DNA from: Tremella fuciformis
Lineage: Eukaryota; Basidiomycota; Tremellomycetes; Tremellales; Tremellaceae
Direction of reading: 5' to 3'
Assembly (NCBI GenBank): GCA_032768795.1
Contig: CP136497.1
Location: 1,428,501 to 1,492,500 of the forward strand
DNA length: 64,000 bases
In this document: one piece after another, positions 23,128-35,160 of the stretch
Position numbering within the stretch: the stretch's first letter is position 1
How the letters are laid out: each line of letters opens with the position of its first letter
The notes under the pieces: model-generated
Seen by the model: only the letters and a program-made list of their open reading frames with translations
Told to the model about the DNA's origin: nothing
Databases searched by the model: none
Position numbers and translations under genes: made by a program

Positions 23128-25661
23128 TCACTGGGGTACTTGCCCGTCTCCCATGAAAGCGGCCAGAAGCGGATCCAGCGGATCATCCACCGGCGCAAAG
23201 GCCATGTTCTGTACCGTATACGTGGCGAGCAAGTCCGCAAGCCACAGGGGGCCTGGAAGTCAGAGATTGACAAACGATGTAATCAGATTTGACTGACTGC
23301 CGTTCTCCTTCTCCAACTGCGACTGCGATTCCTTCGCCAAATACTCCTGCATACTTGTTTCAGTTGGTGGTGCGATGTGATTTGGATGATTGCGGTCGGC
23401 CGAGAACCGCTTCAGTTGACCTTTGTCGGGCATGGCGATGAACGCCGTCGTCTTGGGCCCGGAAGTGGTGCCACCTCGCTTCTCGAGGACACTCAAGGCC
23501 TGGCTAGATCCCGCCCAGTAGCGCTGCAGCCTCGACATGCAATCCATGATGACGGACAGATTGCTGCGGGTGGAGGCGAGCAAGAAAGCATCGGCAGGGT
23601 TAGATGGGGCGGTGCTGAGAAGTGGCCGCATCTCGTGGATGAACGACATGCCAGCAACGAAGAGCGGCTGCAAGATGAGAGGGCTGGTCATCTGCGCGTC
23701 AGCGAGCTCTGCAGCAAAGATACCCACACATGTGATGGGCGCGACAAGCTCGGCGTGCGCGATGCATTCACATATCTGCCTCGCGCTGGTGAGCGACAGT
23801 GAGACGTCCCGCTGCATGCTGGCGGTCATGGGCGTCTCGGCGCCACTCGGGGCGCGAAGGAGCTCGGGATTGTACACCAGCGCAAGCACGCCTCGAGCCC
23901 AGAGATGGAGAGTTAGGAATGTGCTCTGCTGTCAGCGCACATCGTTGGACTATCGACTCACCCCGTGACCCCGCGCATCGTGGTGCTTGAAATTGGCACT
24001 GCTCCATACCAGGGAAGGGGGTAGCTCGGACAGAAATTTGACGAGTCTCAGCTGTAGCTCGTTGAGCCTTGCCGAGAGTGGCTCGCTCGAAGCCGACGCC
24101 AATGTTCGCGACTTTCCCCTGCGGCCGTTGAGGAGGTCGGAGATACCGCCGCATATGACAATCAGACGCGTGAGGTGTACAAAAGGAATCGGCTCCACGG
24201 GTTCTTGGGCGGTTTCAACCTCTGTATCCCGCGATGGGTCTGGGAAGAAGTCCTTGTCGTCCGGAAGGGGTATCTCAATCACATCGTCTGGTATGCTGGC
24301 CTGTCGACCGAGACCAAATGCAATGATACGGTCATTAATGAACAGCGTCCACCACAGGAGGCGAGTCCTAACCAGATGTGCGGGAGAATCGTAGATGTCA
24401 GAGATCTCGTTGATGCCAATATCCATGGCCATGCGCACGGCCATCCCGTGATACTGCCCCATGCCGCTCTCGCTGCTCTGTCCATGGTAAGCCCACGCGA
24501 GCATCAACAGACCAGTCAGGGTCTCTGTGGTAGGCAGGTGTATGAGGGGGAGGACCAGCTCCTGCGCCTTCGTGATGAAGGGGGTACAAGCCCTGATTGG
24601 CGCGTTGGTCGCGGCGATGGTGTATCTCGCGGCCAGTGCACACATGGTGATGGCCAGGAAGCGCGACATGGTCCCGCTTTGCATACGCTCGGTCATGCGT
24701 CGCTTCGAGATGGACGGGAAGTGCTGACACATGTTGCGTAGGAAGATGTCAAATAGCGGCTCCCAGGTGTGATTGTAAGGCATGTCGGAGTCGTCAAAGA
24801 GGCCAAGCATGGACATTGACGATGCCGGATCGACCATCTCCCTCGAGAGATCAGGCGTGTCCGGCAGCGGGGGCGCCGAATTGGGTGTGTCATCGGCGCG
24901 TCGACGTTGTAAGCGCAGAGAGACCCGATGGATCCCGGGCTGGATCGCCGTTGATCCACCCTGCTGGTGAGCCAGGACCGGCTTCGCCTCGGACTCACGA
25001 AACGATAGTAGTACAGCTCTAGATTCTCGTCTTCATCCGGCACTCCTTGTAGATAGCCCGTCTCGGTTCGCAGGGCGGAGAAGATGTCCTGGTCCGTCAT
25101 AGGCAGATCGTGGAATGGCGCATGCGTCGCAGCCCATTCAAAAGGCAAGTGCAGCGCATCGTTGGGGGCACGCTTCGTGCTGTCGCTGCTGTCTGCTTGA
25201 TTGGACGGTCCCGCCATCGACAGATTCGGGTCTGGTGCAGCGCCCTGCCGTGAGACCGAGCTCTTGCATGTCAGTTGCTCACCTCGGCGATGATTTTCTC
25301 CAGCTCGTCCATCCTCGCCAGCTCGATCTCTCGCTTTGTCCGCTTTCGCTTCCTGCCTGCCGGCCAGAGACAAGTGATCCGGTCCCTCACACAGGCCTGC
25401 GCATGAGTCGACGCTAGCGCGCGTGCGTGTGTATGTGTGTTGTCCCACCTGACATGCTGGTCTATCCCCACTGCATCTCGTCCTTCGCCCTCGACAGTAC
25501 ATGCATGCAATCGCGGCTCGCCCCGCCTTGTCATCGCGGGGTGCGGCTCCGTCAGGACTCGACCGTTCCTCCGAACCTCTGTCTATCAGCGGGACGCAAT
25601 GTTGGGCTCGTCCGCGCGCTCACTCGGCCTCGGCCCATGATGTTGACTCGTTCGGCGACAT
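23128..25661 (-). CDS. Zn2Cys6 transcription factor (fungal_trans domain)
   Basis: Likely nuclear regulator, divergent from the aldo-keto reductase. ATG 25661 opens MSPNESTSWAEAE. An intron (ending near 25582) leads to an exon encoding AIACMYCRGRRTRCSGDRPACQ, and a further intron (about 25391-25448) leads to ACVRDRITCLW. The spliced cluster is C-x2-C-x6-C-x6-C-x2-C-x6-C. A basic stretch GRKRKRTKREIELARMDELE follows (nuclear localisation plus coiled coil). The regulatory domain has YNHTWEPLFDIFLRN, MCALAARYTIAATNAPIR, AWAYHGQSSESGMGQYHGMA and RTRLLWWTLFINDRIIAFGL (the RRRLWW-like block). A last 45-nt intron near 23246-23290 joins ENG to SPLWLADLLATYTVQNMAF, so the gene ends at 23128, beyond the apparent stop at 23260. 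About 730 residues. Confidence 0.86.
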
Positions 25662-26066
25662 AGAGGGAGAGTGGAGCTATACCTTGCGTCGGAGTATGAC
25701 AATGAACGTCAGGATGGGTTACCGGGAACTCCATGGCGTGAGTTTACGGGCCCCGAGGGGCCGACGGTCCTCCATCCCGACCGGCGTTTTTGGTTCACTG
25801 CTAGAGCCAGCACTGTTGGATGTTCAGGGTCAGTCACATCACATCGTGCATCGTTCTGTCCATGTCTGGGTTTAGGAGAAGGACACGTCAGAAGCTGGAG
25901 AGGTGAACAAAACACCGAAGCCGACCTGGCGAGAGCATCCCGAGGATCGTCCCGAAGATCGCACCGATCTAAGCTCTGGCTGCAGTTGCACTACCTCGCC
26001 CTCAGACTCGTCAGAAAATGATCTCCACATGCATGAGAAGCCCAAGTGCGGGCAGAAGGTACCACA
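25662..26066. promoter_or_regulatory. divergent promoter region, regulator / aldo-keto reductase
   Basis: 405 bp. Contains CCCCGAG (25751-25757), TCCCGAG (25938-25944) and TCCCGAA (25950-25956). These resemble, more loosely spaced, the heptamer arrays found at 41-51 kb. No clear TATA box. Confidence 0.45.
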
Positions 26067-27224
26067 ATGATGGTCCCCACGTTCACGCTCAACACCGGCG
26101 CACAGATCCCAGCTGTCGGCTTGGGCACCTGGCAGGCCAAACCCGGCCAGGTCGAGGAGGCCGTCCGACACGCGCTGAACACGGGCTACAGGCATATCGA
26201 CTGTGCGCTGTGCTATCAGAACGAGTCGGAGGTAGGACAGGGCATCAAGGCGTCAGGTGTGAGGCGCGAGTACATCTTTCTCGTCTCCAAGCTGTCAGTT
26301 ACTCGTTCAGCATGATTTGAGCTCACGTCCAAGATGGTGTACACATCACGACCGCGTGGAGGAGTGTCTTGACCTGAGCTTGAAAGCGCTGGAGACCGAT
26401 TATTTGGACTTGTATCTGGTCCATTGGCCCGCTCGGACGATCGCCAACGAGACGAGCGAATTGTTCCCCGTCACCAAAGACGGTTCGCGGAACGTCGACT
26501 GGAGTTGGGACCAGGCGGACACATGGCGCCAGATGGAGGCTTTGTTACGAACGGGCAAAGTCAAGGCCATTGGCGTGTCCAACTTCTCTGAAATGCTGCT
26601 CGAAAGACTAAGCAAGACGTGGACGGTCGTTCCAGCGGTCAATCAGGTGAGACTGTCTACACTTACTTGAGCTGACGGTAGGTCGAGCTGCATCCGTACA
26701 ACCCGCAACATCGTCTCAAGGATTATTGCAAGTCGAAAGGAATCGTGCTCGAGGCTTATTCGCCTCTTGGCTCTACGAGTACGCCTATGCAGTGTTCCCT
26801 CTTCGTCGCGCTGATCAGAGACTCCCCGCTCCACTCTGATCCGGCGGTTTTGGAGGTCGCAATGGCTCACCGCGTAGAGCCGTCGACCGTGCTACTCTCC
26901 TGGCTGGTCGAGAAGGGCGTGGTGGTCCTCCCTAAATCAGTCACCCCAAGCCGTGAGTATGGAGAGGGGATAGCAGCATGGGCTCACGTCAGGTATCGAA
27001 TCAAATCTCAGAATCATACAGCTATCCTCTGGACAGATGGCCAGCCTCGACGGTCTAGCAGCAAAAGGAAAGCAGCATCGGTTCAATGTGCCTGCATGGA
27101 ACACGGACTTTGTGAGTCCCGAGAAGAGCCGTGCGCCGTCTCAGCCGACATACAGGGCTTCACAGACTGGTATGGGCCGGGTAATGTGGATGCACCGGAG
27201 GGGGCGAGGCTGCTGGCTCCATAA
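26067..27224 (+). CDS. aldo-keto reductase
   Basis: Cytosolic NAD(P)H-dependent carbonyl reductase (AKR superfamily), perhaps acting on an aldose or sugar-derived aldehyde. Start ATG 26067 ([20 protein letters not shown]). Motifs: [35 protein letters not shown] (catalytic Asp and Tyr; in classical members D-x4-Y), LVSKL (catalytic Lys; K after the V-S pair), [11 protein letters not shown] (catalytic His), [38 protein letters not shown] (cofactor-binding KSV) and the C-terminal [17 protein letters not shown]. Introns lie near 26296-26340, 26647-26682, 26954-26990 and 27111-27154; the last is 44 nt, needed to reach GFTDWYG and the stop at 27224. It lies 103 bp upstream of the GH140-like gene on the same strand. 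About 310 residues. Confidence 0.88.
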
Positions 27225-27327
27225 CATCACTACATGATGCATCGGATCTATTCTCGGTTCTTTCGTGTTCGTGTTCCGAAGATCGTACCGATGATTAGCG
27301 GTTATAAGCCAAGACTGTCACGGGGCA

Positions 27328-29311
27328 ATGACGACAACAACTACCAACATGACGAGCGCCAAATGGAGACAACGAACATCTCAAGAGCACCTAGCGTCTC
27401 TCAGCACCGCTCTGGCCGTGCACGAGGGTGACCGCGACCTCGTGCGATTTGAGCAGCCTGACACGCCATACTTCCATCTGAGCGATACAGCTTGGGCGAC
27501 ATGTCACCGCCTGGACATCCGGGAAGCCGAGCACCTCATCAAGAACCGCGCAGCCAAAGGCTTCACCTGCATCATGATAGTCCTGCTCGTCCAGCACGGG
27601 TGAGTGCGCAATCTAACCCCTATGGCTGTTGCTCCGGTTGAGATACAGTGCATTTTTGTATCCCAACCGTGAAGGGTACTGGCCTTTCGAGCCTTTGCCC
27701 GGCCATAAGGCCGTCTCAGGAGAGTATCTGCCTGATGTCAGCAAGCCCACCCCGGCATATTGGGACTTTGTCGACCGCGTCGTGGGCATTGCATCACGTT
27801 ATGGCATCACCATCGCGTTCCTGCCGACGTGGGGGCGATATGTCACGGGCGGGTACTATGGCGATCCCATACTCTTCGACAAGGAGAACGCCTTCGTGTA
27901 TGGCAAGTTCCTTGGTCAGCGATACCCCTTCCACTCGTGGATTATTGGCGGTGATACCAATCGGTACTGGAATCCGGATGTCAAGGCCGCGCTCGCCAGT
28001 GGGGTCGATGCGAGTCAGCTCAAGGTGATCGACTTTGGGCCTGTCTTCGAGAGTATGGCGCAGGGTGTACTGGAGGGCGAGAGGATCGCGTGGGAGGGGT
28101 TCGATGAAGAGGTCAAGACTAGAGCAAAGGGATACAAGACCTTCATGACCTTTCATCCCGCCCAACGTCAGGCTTCGCATGTCATAGACGGAGGGAAGCG
28201 CTGACAAGCAGCTTGGCTGCCCAGTGCACCGGTGCCTCTCGCTTCTGCAGAGTGGCCGGAGGCCGAATGGCTGGATCTCGACACCTGTCAGACTGGTCAC
28301 CACGATGGAGGCAGGGGCCTCGCCCCCAGTGAACAGGACGGCGGGCCTGCAAAAAGCGACATGCGTGAAGTCGTCAACGACTTCAAAGGCGCCAAGGAGA
28401 AGGTGTTTGAATTGGTGGACGATCTGGCCCAGAACGCCTCGATATCTAACAAGCACGCGCAGGCTGGCGCTGGCAAGGGCTTGCCAATGTGGTTTGCACG
28501 AAGCAGCTACATTCCTGTCCGCATGATGTACGAGACGAGACGACCCGACGGCCGACCCAGGCCGGTGATAGACCTAGAGCCGCATTATGAAAATACCCAC
28601 CACTGGTTTGACGTGCGCCTGGATCGTCACTATCCCGACGAACGCCGCTGATGAGCAGTACTCGGCCCCCGTCTGGCGCGGCGAGGACATCAGGACAGGA
28701 GGGTGGCAGGCAATCTTTGCAGGGTGACTTCAGCTCAAGCAACGGACATGAGCGCGCTGACGGTGATCAGCTCGTGTGGCTATGTGTACGGTTGCAACTC
28801 GATCATCCAGATGCACAATGACGAGTCAAAGACCCATCTTCCCATCGTCCCGCCTACGACGGCGTACACAAACTGGTATCTCGAGCTGGACCTGGAGGGC
28901 GCCAACCAGGTCGGGCTGATGCGCCGCATCATGCTCTCCCTACCCAACTTCTTTACACGAGTCCCTGACCAGAATTTCATAACGTCTGATACCAATGAGC
29001 CGACCAATCCGGAACAGCGCGCGGGCGACAGGCTCATCGGGGGTATGCGCGGTAAGGGATGGGCAATGGTATACCTGCCGTACGGCGGCGAGGTCGAGAT
29101 CGATCTCGCCAGAGCGCTCCCGGGGAGCTCGAGGTGGCGGGCGTGGTGGATCAACCCTAGACTGGGAGGCAAGGAGTCATTCGAGAAGGGCGACGAGGCC
29201 ACCCCGAAGCGATTCGTTGCCCCGAGCGGCGGAAGTATCAAGGAGGATTGGATATTGTACGTCGAAACGGGCACTCGGGAGTGGCTCGACGGAGCGGCCG
29301 AGCGGGCGTAA
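27328..29311 (+). CDS. GH140-like apiosidase-type glycoside hydrolase (DUF4038 domain plus C-terminal beta domain)
   Basis: Likely hydrolyses a plant-derived oligosaccharide; characterised GH140 members of gut Bacteroides cleave apiose linkages in rhamnogalacturonan II. ATG 27328 (repeat-threonine start; an inner ATG at 27349 is possible). Blocks: DTPYFHLSDTAWATCHRL (DUF4038 start), a short intron at 27602-27649, AFLYPNREGYWPFEPLPGHK, RYGITIAFLPTWGRYVTGGY, HSWIIGGDTNRYWNPD (candidate catalytic Asp), TFMTFHPAQ then WLPSAPVPLASAEWPEAEWL across a further intron, and RPRPVIDLEPHYENTHHWFD (candidate catalytic Glu). The last exon ends in RWRAWWINPRLGGKESFEKG and WILYVETG, matching the putative collagen-binding C-terminal domain. 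No signal peptide, so the protein is probably intracellular. About 580 residues after splicing. Confidence 0.85.
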
Positions 29312-29415
29312 GCTTGTAGCTGTAGGGCGTGTCGCATGGATCCATGCGTCAGTGAGACGCCGTGGAATGCTCAGCGGGAAGGGTCCCACAGCCCCAGCTC
29401 TCCCAGGAACTGCTG

Positions 29416-31594
29416 TCAGCTCAAAGAGCGTGTCTGACACCACACGGTACGCACTGCTTGCAAATCGAAGTCAGTGCTCGCGTCAAAGTCTAGCAGATCG
29501 GCGGCCGGCACGAGTAGCCCGCCAGCAGGAGGGTCCACAACCGCTGGCAAGGAGGCACTAGGCGAAACGTTGGTCCGTTCCAGAACAGTCGATACGCCCA
29601 GCAGATCAAGCACGCGTGACGGGGCAGCGGGAGCATTGCCGTTCTGCTCGTACACTTGTCGACAAGCCTCATCGCGTAGTTCTTGAATCACATTCTTCCG
29701 TCAGCAACTGGAAATGGATCCTAAAGGTCGATTGCTCACAAGCATGTCCGGCCGCCCAATCCTGAACAGCCCGATCCCTTTGTCCAGCTCGACAAGCGCC
29801 GACTGTGCCATCGTCCCTCGTGGCGCCCTAATCGCTGCCGCTGCCAAGCAGGCGCACGCCGAAAAGAGGTGGAAGAAGAAGTGCCATCTACGCTGAACCT
29901 GCGGGCCGCAGATGGCCACCATATTGCTGACGAGGCCGACGATAGAGCGGCAAGCCTCCAGGCAGCCGACATACGAGTGCCAGAACCGACTGTTACACGG
30001 CTCCTTTGGATTGTCCGACAGGGACCGTGCAAACCACGGACGATGCAGAGCGAGTCTCGCCTCGTTGTAGTATAGCAAGAGCTGGTTCCGATGCAGCGCC
30101 TCTTCGTTCAATCGGGGATCGACCAGGTCGTGCGGTAGGTTCGGTGCGCTTGGGGACATATTTGGCGGGAGAGATCGCTCAAAGGTCCACAATTGCGCTT
30201 CGAGCGCTCGTACCTCCTCGTACGTGGCCGGCTTGACACGCACGAGCAGCTCGTTGATTGCCGAGGTAATGCGGACCAAGCGGAAGGTGTAGGGGAAATA
30301 GGGTGTGTCACCAGGGACTTCCGGTATCGCACAATCGACTCGGTTGCTCGGGATCGCTTGTCCACGCCCAAGAGCCATGCTCTGAACAACGTCGAAGTGG
30401 AATGTTTGCCAGAATACAAAGCGCCTCTCCGTTGCCGTCTCAGGATCGAGGTTCCAATGGCTGGGATCTCGGTGCAGGCCAATCGCTTCTGCTATCGCAG
30501 CTGATGACCGGAGGAGAGGCCAAAAGTCGACGCCTCGGGTGACCTCATGGTCGCCATTGAGCATGCAGCTGACGAAGAGGTACATCGCCTGAATCATCGT
30601 GACAGAGGGTGTTGGATCGATGCGAAGACACATGCGAGCGGCCGCGATCAGGCTCACGTCTGTGGAGTCTCCAGCCGGTCTCGTATAGTCGACTTTTGTT
30701 GCGAGCGCCAGAACCAGCAGCAGGACAGCGACACGTTGCGGAAGTGGTGACGGGGATCGGTATACGTGGTCGAAGAACCTCGCGTGCCATGTCAGAGGCT
30801 GGACTATGCGGGTGATACGGCCGACAGTGTCAAAATAGTGATTCGCCAGCTCTTGCGCGACGCTTTCTTGTGGAAGGTAGGCGTCCATGATTTCTGGAAG
30901 GGTGGGAGGACCGCCCGGGTCAACCCAGCTCGCGAGTAGAGGGGAGAAGAAACGGTCTTGGGGTTGCCGATTCAGCATTCGCTTCTCCTATCCCGTCAGC
31001 TCTCTTCGCTCTGGCGATGACTCACAGAGAGGTACAGACTGCTCGCTGACCCGTAGTACACTGTATATTCTGGTGCCTCTCCCACGACCAGACAGCCATG
31101 GTGAGAAGACCCGTCCTCCAGTTCATTTCCTGTTGCACCCAAATCGGAAGGGGGATCAAGAGAAGGTGTAGCGAGTAGCGCATGACGCGGAGCGAGCTGC
31201 GCGAGCGCTTCTTCGAGTGACGCGATGCGGTCATGGAGCTCCTAGCCCATCAGCTGAGCCCATGTTGGGCAGTGTTCGCACCTCTGTACTGGCCAGAACC
31301 TTTCTAGCTGCCTCAGCTTCTCTGTGAGAGTGCATGGATAGAGACCCACGTCCGGCGAGACCCGTTGGTCAGTTCACCATTGGGACAGATCCTGCGGTGT
31401 CAGGTCTTGGCTCCCACATCTGAGCCACTGACGTCTCGCAGCCTCGCTTGATACACTGCGAGCAAGGAAAGGTGAGATCGCACTTGATCTTCAATCGACG
31501 ACATTCCCGGCCTACAACGGTCAACCAGCTTTCCTCCGAGAACAAGACTTTGAGGCATACATGACTTCACACGGGTCGACCGCTCCCTACCCAT
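29416..31594 (-). CDS. Zn2Cys6 transcription factor (fungal_trans domain)
   Basis: Likely nuclear regulator, convergent with the GH140-like gene. ATG 31594 opens MGRERSTRVKSC. An intron splits a cysteine codon; spliced it reads KSCRECRRLKIKCDLTFPCSQC then IKRGC, and a further intron joins ETICPNGEL. This is the CRECRRLKIKCD...C..C.KRGC..ICPNG type. Next come KVLASTEELHDRIASLEEALAQL (coiled coil) and a long exon from about 30978. Its regulatory domain has RITRIVQPLTWHARFF, VTMIQAMYLFVSCMLNG, IAEAIGLHRDPSHWNL (the ALGLHRD-like block) and ERRFVFWQTFHFDVVQSMAL. Stop at 29416 after a Pro/Val/Ala-rich C-terminal stretch. About 670 residues. Its position suggests, without proof, control of the neighbouring hydrolase or the divergent glutathione transferase. 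Confidence 0.86.
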
Positions 31595-32141
31595 ATTTGC
31601 GAAGAGTGAGCGCCTAGTACCTAGACGTCAGCGGAAAGCCATCGACAGGTAGGGTCTTACCTCCCTGAGGGCAGCCCTCACGCGTATAGACCTCCAAGGG
31701 GACCTCAGCAGCATCTACCTGGCTGCGCTCGGACTGTCAGCCGCACAGATGGTCCCATGAAGCTCGAAACGCTTGAAGGGTCTGATGCAATGCGAAAGAA
31801 AGCACAGTGACGCCAGTGCGAGTGCGTGAGACCGATGAAGCGGACTTGGGCGGAAGATAAGTTAGGGGTATATCGGATACACGTTGGGCTCAGCCCAGGG
31901 GCAAGACCCGAGACTCAATTGTCTCTGGTCCGGCCAAAGACGGCGGCCGAGAGGCCGCCGACCGGGGCCAGCTGGGGGCCATGAAACAGCCGTTTGGTGT
32001 ATTCACTTGCTTGCTTGCCCATCGCATCTGTCTGTAGCACAGATTGACGGACATATATAGCCCAACCATGGAGCGAGAGATGCGACAGTACCGTCCTCTT
32101 CTCACCGTTCTGACGGAGCTAGGTGGACAGCGCCCTGCAGC
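31595..32141. promoter_or_regulatory. divergent promoter region, regulator / glutathione transferase
   Basis: 547 bp. TATATAG at 32054-32060 lies 82 bp upstream of the transferase ATG. A short upstream ATG frame starts at 32068, out of frame with the gene. Nothing else recognised. Confidence 0.5.
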
Positions 32142-32981
32142 ATGCCCACCGGTCTCCCGTCCGTCCGCTTCCCCTGGCTGCTTTACGCCTACCCGTGGAT
32201 GCCATTCCCCCGCCGAGTGATCATCTACCTGCGCGAGAAACAAGTACCCGAGTCGCTTATCTCCATCGTGCACGTCAGCGATCCGCAGGCCGGAGACAAG
32301 GTCGTGCACGAGGGCAAGTACCCCCCCAGACCCAAGGGCAGCCTGCCGATCTTGGTCATCCCTCAGGCCGACTCTGCCAACCCGCCCATCCAGATTCGGC
32401 AGAGCATGGCAATAATCAATCTCGTCGAAGAGCTGTGCGATGCTGGCGAGCTCGGATTTCCCAAATCCTCTCACTCGATGAGGGGCACGACTAGTCTCGA
32501 GAGGGCATATAACTCGGAGGTGCTCTCCCTCGCCGAGGAGCTGCTGTGCGACTGGAACGCCGTGCGACTGTTCGGAAGCAAGGCTGGCGCATTCCAGGAT
32601 GTCCCTGCCGCCAAAGAGTCTGTCAAGTGGCTCCGACGTCCCTTGTTCGCGATCGAGACTCTGTGGGAGGCTCGAGGGGTTCAACCAGACCTCGCCGAAG
32701 ATGGGAGTGGGCACGTCAGCATCGCCGATGTTGTCCTGTATCACTTCCTCGAGTTCGCTCATCTCTGCTATGGCAAGGACTTGACCGATCTACCTGATCG
32801 CGAGTCGCTCGACACGTACGGCAGAAAGCAGGTCGAGTCGTATACTCGATTGCGCCAGTTCTACGGGCGCTTCTCGAAAAGGCCTTCCGCTAGGCTTGAC
32901 GGCGACCAGGGCGATGTCGCTTCTGAGGACTTCCTGAAAGCCATGCATGCATGGCATCCTGGAGTCTGGGAGGATCGATAG
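32142..32981 (+). CDS. glutathione S-transferase-like protein, intronless
   Basis: Predicted cytosolic glutathione-conjugating or isomerising enzyme of 279 residues. The N-terminal thioredoxin-like half shows WLLYAYPWMPFPRRVIIYLR, a cis-Pro region SLPILVIPQ, and PPIQIRQSMAIINLVEE, where the Q-S pair is the usual glutathione-contacting loop before alpha-3. The C-terminal half is all-helical with HVSIADVVLYHFLEFAHLCY (N-capping SIAD box of the GST C-terminal domain) and ends in DFLKAMHAWHPGVWEDR. The first strand lacks an obvious catalytic Ser or Cys; the Tyr in YAYPW may serve. It is a single exon in an intron-rich neighbourhood. Role in this cluster unknown; detoxification or ring isomerisation are both compatible. 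Confidence 0.84.
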   Translation: MPTGLPSVRFPWLLYAYPWMPFPRRVIIYLREKQVPESLISIVHVSDPQAGDKVVHEGKYPPRPKGSLPILVIPQADSANPPIQIRQSMAIINLVEELCDAGELGFPKSSHSMRGTTSLERAYNSEVLSLAEELLCDWNAVRLFGSKAGAFQDVPAAKESVKWLRRPLFAIETLWEARGVQPDLAEDGSGHVSIADVVLYHFLEFAHLCYGKDLTDLPDRESLDTYGRKQVESYTRLRQFYGRFSKRPSARLDGDQGDVASEDFLKAMHAWHPGVWEDR

Positions 32982-33206
32982 TCGAGGTCCAGATGACGCT
33001 GCGGCGGTGCAGCGACGATGAATGGCAAGAAGTTATATAGCAAATCACGCCAAGATGCGAAGTAGCAATGCATTGCCTGTGTACGCATATGATGCTACCC
33101 CCCGATACACCGACGGCAAGGAAGGAAAAGAAAGAATTGAAGGGGTTTTGAGGAGCCGAAGCTCGGAGTGACCGCCGGGCCGAGCACTTGACACCGCCCG
33201 ATCTGC

Positions 33207-35160
33207 TCAAACCGCCTCGACGTGGTCGTGCCCGAGCTTGTTTTCGCCCTGGTGCTCGATAACGTACTGCTGCTGGCGGGCAACAAGGTGGTCGGGCACG
33301 GGAGGGATACCGTTGGGCGGGAAAGTGCTCTTAGCGCGGAATGCGCGGTGGGCCATGCGGCCGCCGAAGAGCTGGTCCATGCACTCGATAGGGACGGCCT
33401 TGGTCTCGGGGACCCAGAAGTAGGTGAAGACGCTGTTCAGTCAGCCAACCATCTCGGCGCGCCCAGGCGACGAGCTCACAAGGTGGTCACGCAGCAGAGG
33501 GCGAAGAAGAGGAAGCAGCCCCAGGTCTTCATGCGGCTGGCGATCATGTGCGGAAACGCCTGGGTGCTAGCGAACTGCCTGTCAGAAAGACGTTCCTGCA
33601 GTCGAATCAGGACTCACGTTCCACAGCCACTGGCAGCAGGCCATGTAGGCACCCGTCAAGGGGCGCAGGCGGATGGGGAAGATTTCGGCACCAACGATCC
33701 AAGGAAGTCCGTTACCCCCGAACGACCACCTGAGCCATCAGCGAGGCAGACTTTAGTAGGAACGGGGTCTCACATGAGGGCGTAGATCATGACCATGGCA
33801 ATGGCGGCGTTGCCGCCCATGCGAGTGCTGTGCGACACGTGCGCCGCGGTGGGGTTGGCGACCTTGACGTAGGTGGCGATGTAGAAGAGGCAGAAGGCGC
33901 AGCCGCCCGCGGAGAGTAGCCATGGCTTGCGTCGACCGGACCGATCGACGATGAAGGCACAGAAGATGATAGCGCCAGTGGCCTTGAAGATGCCGTAGAC
34001 ACCCGTGTAGAGGGACGTGTCGGTGATACCGAGCGCCTTGAAGAGGGTGGGCGAATAGTAGGAGATGATGACGGCGCCGGACCAGGCCTGGAAGAGGAAC
34101 ATGAACCAGGTGATGATACTGGGGATCAGCTTGGAGGGCTTGGAATGTTGTGTCAGGGTGGACGCACACTCGGTAGCGAACGGTGGACTCGTTCAGCTCG
34201 CGGAAGGCGCCTTGAAGGTACCCAAGCATGCCGCCACGATCGCCGGCGAGCTCCAGCTCGTCCTGCAGCCGCGCACGCAGCATGCCGATCTCCTCGAGGA
34301 TGTACTGGTGGTTCTCCGGCAGCTGGCGGAGGTAGCAGAGGTTCTTGATCGCCTGCTCCTCTTTGCCCTTTCGGAAGAGGTACGCGGGCGACTCGGTAAG
34401 GATGAAGGTGCCGATGCAGAAGAGCCCGCCAGGAATGAGCTGTACGGCCGAGGGGATGCGGAAGGAGGCGACAGAGTTGGGATCGATGTGCTGGTTGATC
34501 CCGTAGTTGATCTTCCAGTCAGCTAGGCTCGTATCCAGTGGAAGAGCTTACCCAGAAACCGACCAGACCGCCCACTTGGTAGGCCACTTCAAAGTAGCCG
34601 GTCAACTGGCCTCGAATGGCGACAGGGCTGACTTCGGCAATGTACGAGGGAATGACAGCGGTCAGGCTGCCCACGCCGAGACCGGTCAGGACACGCCCAG
34701 CATCTGTCGGGTCAACACGCATCCAGCCTGCCAGAGACCACCACTAACACATCATCTTGAGGTTGCCGGTCGTGGCGGTCATCAAGATGGCACCGATGTT
34801 GAAGATGACCGAGGTCGATTGCAGCACCAGACGGCGCCCGAAGCTCTCCATGAGAGGCCAGGTGAACAGGGCACCGAAGAAGGCAGCGGCGAGGAAAGCC
34901 GAAGTGATATTGGCAGACTCGTTGGTCTTCTCAGTCGCTGTCATCTCGGTGAAACCGAAAGCCTGTCGTCAGACTCTACCAACCCGTCGCGTTGTGAACA
35001 GACTCACCTTCTGGAAGCTCGCACGGGCGAGGGTGGTGCCGAAGAAGGAGGCATCGTAGCCAAAAGTCGTGGCGCCAAACGCGGCGATGGTGGCAAAGAC
35101 ATAGATGCGCCAGTTGTACACCTCCTTGGGCGTCGGGCGATCTTCGATTAGATTGAACAT
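33207..35160 (-). CDS. MFS sugar/acid transporter, quinate-permease (QutD)-like
   Basis: Plasma-membrane symporter of the SP family. ATG 35160 opens MFNLIEDRPTPKEVYNWRIY, and the P-x-x-V-Y-N-W-R start is typical of fungal quinate permeases. TM1 includes FGATTFGYDASFFGTTLAR. Later motifs are SFGRRLVLQ (loop 2-3), GRVLTGLGVGSLTAVIPSY, SYIAEVSPVAIRGQLTGYFE, TESPAYLFRKGKEEQAI (a PESP variant, TESP), RSGRRKPWLLS (loop 8-9), and the C-terminus after the last intron ending ENKLGHDHVEAV with stop at 33207. Introns lie at about 34943-35006, 34697-34750 and 34498-34550, plus at least three more. About 540 residues. A TATATATAT at 35227-35235 sits 67 bp upstream of the ATG. Substrate quinate/shikimate or hexose; not decidable from sequence. 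Confidence 0.88.
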
